This document shows, in pieces, positions 6,236-12,258 of a DNA stretch of 12,258 nt. The notes under the pieces were generated by a model, which worked only from the letters and a program-made list of their open reading frames with translations, was not told the origin of the DNA and searched no databases. A program made the translations under genes and the position numbers. Source of the stretch: Myxococcales bacterium (GTDB lineage Bacteria > Myxococcota_C > UBA6777); NCBI GenBank assembly GCA_027005175.1, contig JALTMC010000678.1, positions 1 through 12,258 on the forward strand. Direction: 5' to 3'. Every line of letters starts with the position of its first letter. Within the stretch, counting starts at the first letter, position 1.

Positions 6236-9200
6236 TTAAGGTAGGAAGGAGGGTTGGGGAGGAAGCAGTCGAAAGGTCAGGTAGCTCGGCTTCTGTGTGC
6301 CACGTTTTTGTTTCGTGTTATGGCGGTAAATCTGGATGCGTATCATGTTGCGTGGGATGCCTTTTTTTTGCAAATATCGACGAATTCGTGAAGCTCGTCG
6401 CTGAGCTAGACGATACAGCTTCTTGGGAGAGGGGGTCGGAATACGTCTTCTGTAGCGACCCATATAACTGCCTCTTCTTCTACGACGGTATCGGCTACGA
6501 CGCCTGTATCTATACCTTCGATAGAGATCATAGGATGGTGTGATGCTTGCTAGAAACTCGATCTGTAGCTTTCCGAGATGTGGAGCGATTCTCAGTAAAG
6601 CTGCAAGCTGGTTGAGTATCTTACGACTGTTGTATCGAAACGATGTTGACTGTCGGTAAAATAAGAATTTTCGTCGCAATTCAATGATATTCTTTCTTAC
6701 TTGTCGCAAAAGGAGGCTTCGAGCATAGCGAGGGCAACCTTGTCTACGTTGCAAGCGGCCTGGAACTCGTAGGCGAAGGAGGGTAGGACTAAAACTATAC
6801 CTTCTGTATCTTCTTCTGTACCTGTATCTCCTTCTGTATCTGCCTCGAAGCCCCCTGCCATAGTATCTTCTTCTGTATCTGCCTCGAAGCCCCCTGCCAT
6901 AGTATCTTCTTCTGCTTTGGGTGTACGTTTGGAGTGGGCATGGATCGAGGTAGTTTGGGACTCCATCACGATCCGCATCCTGTGTTGTAAAAGATGCTCG
7001 ACTTGTGAGTGCCTGAGAGTCGAGTTGTATCGCGAGCTGACGACGATACTCTTGGCACGGTATCTTTCCTGAAAAGAGAGGACGCTTTTTGGCGCGTGTG
7101 ACCGTCTTGAGTTGATTGCGTCGATGAATCCATTGGGGCAGGTTTAATCGATTGGCATCTTTCTTTTTGATACTTTTCTTTTCTCTGGGTGTCTTGCTTT
7201 GTAGACATAGACGTGATGAACGAATTGTTTTTACCACAATGCGTTGGTCCGATATCCCTCTTCTTATCAGCATACGTTGGAGGCTCTTTCCTCGCTGTAT
7301 CGCAAGAAATGATACATCGGGTTCGCTCTGTTGGTCCGCGCTACCAACGAGTGTGAGCGATTGTTTCGGATTGCGCTTTAAATAACGTGTAAGGCTTACG
7401 ACAAGCTGCCTTTGTTGGGTTGTTGAAAGTCTCCACTCACAGGGAGAGAAGAATGCAATCGGGCCGTTATACCCAACATTCATCCTCCATAGTTGGGTGG
7501 CTGTTGTTGGAGTGAATACTGACTTGCCCTTCTTGGCACGCAAACAATCATCGGCTTTGGAACCTTGGAGATAGAGCCAAAGAGACCAGGCTTGCAATGG
7601 CTTTCCTTGTTGTTGAAGCTCGGTGACTTTGTCCCTGTTTGGCTGGGTGTTGCGCTTACCAAACTTCCAAGAACGATAATAGGCGATCTGAGCCAGGTAA
7701 AGGTTTCCTCTTCTACGAAACTTGTGAGCCTGTTGTCGAAAGAAGTATTCGGGGTTGTTTTGTTGTTTTCGCTGCAAATATCGTTTCCAGTAGCGATGCG
7801 CTTTTGTGATGTGACCTGTGCGATCCAGCGCTTCTGCCAGAGACAATATGATTTCCGTGGAGGAATTCGGCTGTTTAACGAGGTGAAGATAGAGAGTTAT
7901 CGTAACTTGGTCATGGTGATTCTTCTGCGCCAGCTTGGCCAGAGAGTAACGAAACCCATTGAGCTTCTTTGGTGATTGAAGCAGTGACTTCAATAGCAAT
8001 TGTTGCTCTGTTTTACCAAGCAGAGGGAACAGCTTGCTCAGACTGGGCCAGATGTCTTTGAGTGAGAATGTTTGTATAGCAAGGATAAGTAAACGTCGGG
8101 CCAATCGTCGATCCGACAAGTCTGCACAGCAGTGGCTTGATAACCGCGCCATCGCCTCAGGGCTATAGCGTTTTGGAAATCGTCGTAGCCATTGTCGCCA
8201 GTACCGATCGGCTTCCCTACGGTGCTTGGGAGAACGATCGAGAACTTGGGCAAGTTGTTGTATTAAATACATATCTTTGGGATGTCGCTGTAACAACTTT
8301 TGTAGGCAAAGGGTGCTTAACTGAGGTAGATTGTATTTTGTAGAAAAAATATACATCCAACCCAGTATTTCAGGTCTCTGTGTTCCTTGTATGATGGATG
8401 AAAAGAGTCCTTCACGTTTGCGATAAGGGAGCCTGTAGTATACTTTTTCCAAGAAAGGTAGATCATCGAGATGAATTCCTTTCTTAAACTGAGTGAGTAG
8501 CTTTTTGGGACCGAAGCTTCTGCGGTAGTAATAATTTTTTAGGTAAAAGGTGAGTACTCTTCGATACAACGAAGGAAATCGAGCAGCAGCTTGGTCCAGA
8601 CGTTGGATGTCGGGTTGGTGGTGTTTGTAGTGCGGCTTTAACCGGCTCAGATGACGCTGTAGCATTCGTGCCCAAAGATAGGTGTTTGCCGGCGCGGTTT
8701 GACGCCTTTGTAGAACATAGCTAAGCAATGCACTGTGGAGTTTGCGGATCTCTTTGGGGTAGAAGAAGAGACTCTGCGCTTCGGCCAGTTGGTGCAATTC
8801 ATGGACCTTTTTTCGACGACTGGTAATAATTTGACTGAGCAGCTCTGTGAGGCGATGACCTTTGAATAACTTGTGCCTCTTGGTTTGGGTCAGCAGTAAA
8901 ATTACGGACTTTACTGGTGTTCGGGCGGAGAGCACGACCTCCTCTACATCCTTAACCACTGCCCGACACGACGACTTGTGCCTGCAAATTCGTAAAATCA
9001 ACTGGCTCAACGCCCCGGGCTCTTTTTGAAACAAGGTCCTGTTGGACGATAATTGTTTGAGGAGAAATCGCAACGCCTCAGGTGTCATGCCGGGTCGCAA
9101 TGCTCGGTTGAGATAGTTGACCCATGTCTTGGTGTGGTTTCTCTGAAGTTGACGCAGTAACCGTTTGAGGTTCGTAGACATCCGATACCTTGTGTACAAA

Positions 9201-11158
9201 TGGATGACTTGCGGCAACAATTGTGGAAGCACAGCAGGGTTTTTTTCAAGCTGTTGAAGCTGACGACGAATGGCGCGATGTCGTGAGCCGCAACGCCACA
9301 ATATCGCATTCAAATGCATGACAACAAACGGTTCACGTTGTAGATCGACTGCTTTGACTCGCTTTCTGACGGGCTTCAGAAAACGTACAATGGTTGGACA
9401 TATCTTACGCACCCATGCTCTTTGTTGTCGTTGTCGCTTTTTTCGTGCCGAATGACTGCCTATTGCGCTGGGAGAGGAGGGACGCTTAAACACATAGGCA
9501 GCCACTTTAACAGCTCGTTTAAGGGGAACAGAGCGAGCACGAAGTGCTCGATAGACGACGTTGATGGGTTGACGAACTTGACCCTCTTGAATGAGCAATC
9601 GTTGTGTCGCTTCAATGCGATACACGTACGCATCTACCGCTTTAATCATTTTTAATCGAGCGCGACGAGCCCGCGCGTTATAGCCATAGAGGCTCAATAG
9701 ATTTTCGATTTGTTGGAGGGTCTCCCACTGGTGGGAAAATCGTTTCTTGCACTGATCCAGTAGCTGGACGGCCTCTCGCAACATACGCTTCTTACGGGCC
9801 GTTGCTTCATACCTTAACCAAAATCTCCAGCGACGTTTCCGAAAGGCATTCCATGCGCGTCGGCTGCATCGATGTTTGTCTGACTTGCGTCGGTAGTATC
9901 GGCGTCTGTGGCGATAGATGAATTTGCGATAGGAGTGATATCTGCGTTTGCAGTATCGCATGTGTTGCCAGGTTGGATTCCAGCGTTGCTGAGGGTACTT
10001 TCCCGAACGTTTTAAGAGATCCCGAGCAAACTGCAAGTAGTGTGCTGGAGTGGCATGTCGATACTTGATCAGCTTGCGTAGATGAAGTCGAACTTTGGTG
10101 ATATCCTGTTGTTTGCTATACCATCGCAGCAAACGAATGCGAGGTTCTCGTTCAGAGGCCCGCAAAGAGAGAGCTTTTTTGTAGAGTTGGATGGCTCGGT
10201 TTGTCACTTTTACCTCCTCATACAAACGAGCCAATAGGATTACTTTCCGGTATGTACGGCTTCTCTTCCATTTTCGGTCCAGGCGTGCGATCAACAAAGC
10301 CAACCGCTTCTGCCCGCGATATACGATAATTTCCTGTTGCAATAGCTCCCACGCGATCCAGTTATTGCGGGTTTTTATCTTGCGAGCCCCTTCGATGTTT
10401 TCGAGTGCTTCTCTGTATCGTTGGGCTCGGATCTGGTGACGAATCAACTCCAACCTCAACAACATACGCGTTCGGCCCCGGCTTCTCTGTAATCCTTCCT
10501 GGTAATAGCGAAAACTGTCGTCCCACTTTTGATGCCTTGCCAACAAGCGTGCCATCTTTATCTTTTGATGGTGACTCCACTTCTCTTTTTGGATTGCATT
10601 CATAACAAAAGCATAGGCTTTGGGAGCCTTGAGTCCTGCCGTCTCTTTCAGCAATTCCTCAAGCATCCGACGTCGTTGGCGAAGGGAGAGCTTGTGTACG
10701 ATCTGCTTGAGAATGGTGATAGCGTACTGTGGCTTCTTCAAACCCAAATAGCAGCGAACTTGTGCCAGTTGCAGAGCGCGATTGTTCGGGCTTCTCGGCC
10801 GGAATGGGATCTTTTGGTACAACTGCAACGCCTGCAACCACTTGCGATTGCGTTCGTACAAACGTGCCAGCACTATGCGAAAGGTCACGTTGCTGGGATT
10901 CTTTTGCAACAATCGGTGGTAGGACCGAAACAGGCGCTTGCGTGCTGTTGTGCTTCGATGCATGGACCACAACTTCCGCAGCGCATAGGACGAATGGGGG
11001 TTGCGTCGCAAGATCCGACGAAGCCGCTTGATCACAATGGGGCGACGATCGGTGCGCTTGACCTGCCAGTCATCAGCCGATGCTTCCTGTTGGACGAAAA
11101 CGATACCCAGGCCCAAAAGGAAAGTCATACAAAGCAAATACCGGTATCGTTCTGACAT
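6236..11158 (-). CDS. Very large exported Arg-rich protein: TPR-like repeats, TSP3 motif, two OmpA-like domains
   Basis: A 1640-aa protein from the ATG at 11158, preceded by AGGCGAG. A TTG nine codons earlier lacks a good ribosome site. Residues 1-28 form a Sec signal peptide (YLLCMTFLLGLGIVFV core, cut predicted after ASA), with no lipobox. About 45-390 is a TPR-like helical array (LARLYERNRKWLQALQLYQK; LARLYEEVKVTNRAIQLYKK), with more TPR-like helices around 960-1190. About 1226-1320 is OmpA-like, keeping an SAD and an LAIQRGKSLQ segment. A calcium-type motif DADRDGVPNYLDPCP follows (about 1393-1408), then Arg/Tyr-rich tandem repeats. A second OmpA-like domain (about 1487-1638) has LAQRRASRIRRYL but lacks the usual GH-x-D site and carries an Arg/Tyr-rich insert. 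By family knowledge OmpA domains bind peptidoglycan, so a periplasmic or outer-membrane scaffold is inferred. The extreme basicity is unusual. I do not recognise a named family for the whole. Confidence 0.9.
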   Translation of the reverse strand: MSERYRYLLCMTFLLGLGIVFVQQEASADDWQVKRTDRRPIVIKRLRRILRRNPHSSYALRKLWSMHRSTTARKRLFRSYHRLLQKNPSNVTFRIVLARLYERNRKWLQALQLYQKIPFRPRSPNNRALQLAQVRCYLGLKKPQYAITILKQIVHKLSLRQRRRMLEELLKETAGLKAPKAYAFVMNAIQKEKWSHHQKIKMARLLARHQKWDDSFRYYQEGLQRSRGRTRMLLRLELIRHQIRAQRYREALENIEGARKIKTRNNWIAWELLQQEIIVYRGQKRLALLIARLDRKWKRSRTYRKVILLARLYEEVKVTNRAIQLYKKALSLRASEREPRIRLLRWYSKQQDITKVRLHLRKLIKYRHATPAHYLQFARDLLKRSGKYPQQRWNPTWQHMRYCKRRYHSYRKFIYRHRRRYYRRKSDKHRCSRRAWNAFRKRRWRFWLRYEATARKKRMLREAVQLLDQCKKRFSHQWETLQQIENLLSLYGYNARARRARLKMIKAVDAYVYRIEATQRLLIQEGQVRQPINVVYRALRARSVPLKRAVKVAAYVFKRPSSPSAIGSHSARKKRQRQQRAWVRKICPTIVRFLKPVRKRVKAVDLQREPFVVMHLNAILWRCGSRHRAIRRQLQQLEKNPAVLPQLLPQVIHLYTRYRMSTNLKRLLRQLQRNHTKTWVNYLNRALRPGMTPEALRFLLKQLSSNRTLFQKEPGALSQLILRICRHKSSCRAVVKDVEEVVLSARTPVKSVILLLTQTKRHKLFKGHRLTELLSQIITSRRKKVHELHQLAEAQSLFFYPKEIRKLHSALLSYVLQRRQTAPANTYLWARMLQRHLSRLKPHYKHHQPDIQRLDQAAARFPSLYRRVLTFYLKNYYYRRSFGPKKLLTQFKKGIHLDDLPFLEKVYYRLPYRKREGLFSSIIQGTQRPEILGWMYIFSTKYNLPQLSTLCLQKLLQRHPKDMYLIQQLAQVLDRSPKHRREADRYWRQWLRRFPKRYSPEAMARLSSHCCADLSDRRLARRLLILAIQTFSLKDIWPSLSKLFPLLGKTEQQLLLKSLLQSPKKLNGFRYSLAKLAQKNHHDQVTITLYLHLVKQPNSSTEIILSLAEALDRTGHITKAHRYWKRYLQRKQQNNPEYFFRQQAHKFRRRGNLYLAQIAYYRSWKFGKRNTQPNRDKVTELQQQGKPLQAWSLWLYLQGSKADDCLRAKKGKSVFTPTTATQLWRMNVGYNGPIAFFSPCEWRLSTTQQRQLVVSLTRYLKRNPKQSLTLVGSADQQSEPDVSFLAIQRGKSLQRMLIRRGISDQRIVVKTIRSSRLCLQSKTPREKKSIKKKDANRLNLPQWIHRRNQLKTVTRAKKRPLFSGKIPCQEYRRQLAIQLDSQALTSRASFTTQDADRDGVPNYLDPCPLQTYTQSRRRYYGRGLRGRYRRRYYGRGLRGRYRRRYRYRRRYRRYSFSPTLLRLRVPGRLQRRQGCPRYARSLLLRQVRKNIIELRRKFLFYRQSTSFRYNSRKILNQLAALLRIAPHLGKLQIEFLASITPSYDLYRRYRYRRRSRYRRRRRGSYMGRYRRRIPTPSPKKLYRLAQRRASRIRRYLQKKGIPRNMIRIQIYRHNTKQKRGTQKPSYLTFRLLPPQPSFLP
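6832..6909 (-). repeat. In-gene 39-bp tandem duplication encoding an Arg/Tyr/Gly-rich 13-mer
   Basis: Two exact 39-bp units (6832-6870 and 6871-6909) encode RRRYYGRGLRGRY twice, followed by a more degenerate RRRYRYRRRYRRY. The block sits between the DPCP and GCP halves of the thrombospondin type-3 linker of the large minus-strand protein. The unit length is a multiple of three, so copy number can change without breaking the frame. Perfect identity suggests a recent duplication. Confidence 0.95.
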
Positions 11159-11208
11159 ATCTCGCCTGTCTTGTTTTTGTCTCAAACAATGAATTTACAA
11201 CCCCGCGA

Positions 11209-11222
11209 CATGTTTTCACATG
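11209..11222. promoter_or_regulatory. Perfect inverted repeat, candidate operator
   Basis: CATGT-TTTC-ACATG lies about 50 bp upstream of the ATG of the large minus-strand gene, within the expected leader or promoter area. A symmetric 5-bp half-site with a 4-bp spacer could bind a dimeric regulator or form a small hairpin. Inverted repeats this short also arise by chance, and no second copy was noticed. Confidence 0.3.
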
Positions 11223-11362
11223 GGCACTGGTTTCTTCTCTGGAATTTCGGGCTTCGCAGCCCCTCTTCCAAGATTGGACAAAGAGAGGCTCATGTCAACT
11301 CGTTTTGCTCTTGTCGCGAGTTTTTGGCTGGGTCTCTTCCGCTCTCACCTCTCGTGCATCCC

Positions 11363-11479
11363 ATCAAAGGTCTTGTGTTGAGACTTCAAGCGATGACTTG
11401 TGGCCCCTTTTGCTGGCTTGGCTTTGTGACGGAAATCAAAGGTCTCGTGCTGGGACTTCAAGCGATGACTTGTGACCCC
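11363..11479. repeat. 45-bp direct repeat pair, 72-bp period
   Basis: Units at 11363-11407 and 11435-11479 both run from ATCAAAGGTC to GATGACTTGTG plus a C-run, with four substitutions and no gaps. The 27 bp between them is unique. No ORF or RNA motif explains them. They are probably remnants of a tandem duplication, or members of a dispersed repeat family. Confidence 0.85.
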
Positions 11480-11530
11480 CTCCCGTGGGCTTTTTTGACA
11501 GCATAGGAGAACTGATATAATCCTAGTACA

Positions 11531-11678
11531 CAGACCGGTTTGAGGGACCGAGGGACCGCAAGTCCTTGCAAATTCTGGCTAGGCGCGACGAAGAGGCGTA
11601 GTGTAACTACTCCGATGAGGAGCAACGCAGCCAGACGCAGCAAGGCGATGCGAGACCGACCGGAGTCAAATCCGTCAG
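11531..11678. repeat. Structured palindromic element with imperfect terminal inverted repeats
   Basis: The core is a nested inverted repeat: CTGGCT (11575-11580) with AGCCAG (11629-11634), GCG (11583-11585) with CGC (11626-11628), and a central GTAGT-GTA-ACTAC hairpin (11598-11610). Outside this, CAGACCGGTTTGA at the left edge and the reverse complement of TCAAATCCGTCAG at the right edge match imperfectly. A short GAGGGACC pair (11542-11557) lies near the left edge. No ORF is supported. The look is that of a small non-autonomous mobile repeat or a structured RNA. I see no clean target-site duplication, so the boundaries are approximate. Confidence 0.5.
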
Positions 11679-11792
11679 TGTTCTTGTACCATGGGTTTGT
11701 TTTGATCTTTTGACGCACCTCCATGTGTCTTCACTCTTGACTTAAGTTGGATAGATGTCTTGAATATCACAAGGATATGCTCGATATGTCGA

Positions 11793-12258
11793 GTGTTTTT
11801 GAGAGAGCCAAATGCACTCCTTTGGCCCGCTTGGTGTCGAAGGTTGTCTTTGGGGCTCTGGATTGGGTGTTGGGTGGGATTGAACTTTTGCAGTTCTTCG
11901 GTTTGTGCCCAGGAAGGTTGGAAGACGCAGCTTCAAATCCGAAAAGCCAAACAGGCGATGTCGTTGGGGATGTTAAAACGTTGGAGGCAGGCTCTTCAGA
12001 AGGCTGAGATCTTCTTGAAAAAAGAAGCACCTAAGATGCCGTTGTTGCGGCGTCGCAATGCACAGATGTGGATCTCGCTGTTGTGGTCAAAATACTATCA
12101 GTTTAAGGGGGAGTTTCCTCCCATCTTGCCGATTCAAAAGTTGGAGGGGAAGGCGGCTTTGCGTGCGTATATTCGTACCTTTCGTGCGGCAGTTAAGTCA
12201 CTTGAAAAAGGCCGGACTCACCTCAAACAATACAACACGCTTTTTGCCCAAATGATGG
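11793..12258 (+). CDS. Unrecognised secreted protein, N-terminal part (runs off the window)
   Basis: An open frame without ATG near its beginning continues past the right edge. Stops are absent from 11706 onward. Composition becomes protein-like at a signal peptide: CRRLSLGLWIGCWVGLNF then SSSVCA, with cleavage predicted before QEGWKTQ. The mature part is basic and probably helical (KAKQAMSLGMLKRWRQALQKAE; AALRAYIRTFRAAVKSLEK). Possible starts are GTG 11793, TTG 11799 or TTG 11850 (AGG six bases ahead); all would be non-ATG. The first in-frame ATG (11958) would lose the signal peptide. About 155 residues are visible. It is divergent from the TPR/OmpA gene. No family was recognised; an envelope or periplasmic role is inferred from the signal peptide only. 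Confidence 0.6.
   Translation, partial: MFLREPNALLWPAWCRRLSLGLWIGCWVGLNFCSSSVCAQEGWKTQLQIRKAKQAMSLGMLKRWRQALQKAEIFLKKEAPKMPLLRRRNAQMWISLLWSKYYQFKGEFPPILPIQKLEGKAALRAYIRTFRAAVKSLEKGRTHLKQYNTLFAQMM

Larger units (their letters stand above)
11159..11792. other. Repeat-bearing intergenic region between divergent genes
   Basis: No credible gene was found; open frames here have no ribosome site and no protein-like composition. It must hold promoters for the minus-strand TPR/OmpA gene and the plus-strand secreted gene. A perfect TTGACA occurs on the minus strand at 11293-11298, but I see no good -10 at the right distance. Other contents are a hairpin GGGCT/AGCCC (11249-11262), an inverted repeat at 11209-11222, a 45-bp direct repeat pair and a structured palindromic element, each listed separately. 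Confidence 0.6.

Noticed and set aside
6228-6244. CTACCT/AGGTAG inverted repeat as a bidirectional terminator
   Set aside because: Six-bp arms with no T-run on either strand, and part of it encodes the end of the minus-strand protein.
11159-11185. TTG start nine codons upstream for the large minus-strand protein
   Set aside because: No suitable ribosome site, and it adds a charged stretch ahead of a normal signal peptide. The ATG at 11158 has AGGCGAG just upstream.
6077-11479. Possible kinship between the repeats at 6077-6229 and those at 11363-11479, flanking the large gene
   Set aside because: They share AAGGTC, CTGGG and ACTYCAAG with unequal spacing. The match is too short and gapped to claim homology by eye.
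11747-12007. 86-codon plus-strand frame at the right edge
   Set aside because: It stops in the middle of a region that reads as convincing protein in another frame, which also carries a signal peptide and stays open to the window end.

Overview
The window looks like part of a bacterial chromosome from a Gram-negative with a secretion-rich cell envelope. Three things point that way: a full-length DnaE-type replicative polymerase; a very large Sec-exported protein that combines TPR-like repeats, OmpA-like domains and a thrombospondin type-3 calcium motif; and a second gene with a signal peptide at the right edge. This architecture, plus much repeat-bearing non-coding DNA, fits the Myxococcota / former Deltaproteobacteria best. 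That placement is an inference; no rRNA or other phylogenetic marker apart from dnaE is present.

Layout. 1-761 is non-coding: two copies of a 257-bp tandem repeat rich in hairpins, then a degenerate 7-bp repeat tract and the dnaE leader. 762-5654 (+) is dnaE, interrupted by an in-frame 450-residue intein with a LAGLIDADG homing-endonuclease domain (3117-4466); the spliced polymerase would be 1180 aa. 52 bp further on, 5707-6105 (+) encodes a 132-aa avidin/streptavidin-family protein without a signal peptide. Its last codons lie inside a short repeat that recurs twice in the gap before the next, convergent gene. 6236-11158 (-) encodes the ~1640-aa, very arginine-rich exported TPR/OmpA protein. 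11159-about 11792 is non-coding, with a candidate operator, a 45-bp repeat pair and a ~150-bp structured palindromic element. From about 11793 to the right edge (+) runs the beginning of an unrecognised secreted protein.

How the parts relate. dnaE and the avidin gene are close and co-directional, with no clear terminator between them, so read-through is plausible, but nothing in sequence links biotin binding to replication. The large exported protein and the right-edge gene are divergently transcribed across about 630 bp of repeat-bearing DNA and both look like envelope proteins. The most notable items are the intein at the GFNK/SHS position of DnaE, the cytoplasmic-type avidin with changed ligand positions, the Arg/Tyr-rich expansions in the OmpA portion of the large protein, and the structured repeats flanking the genes.
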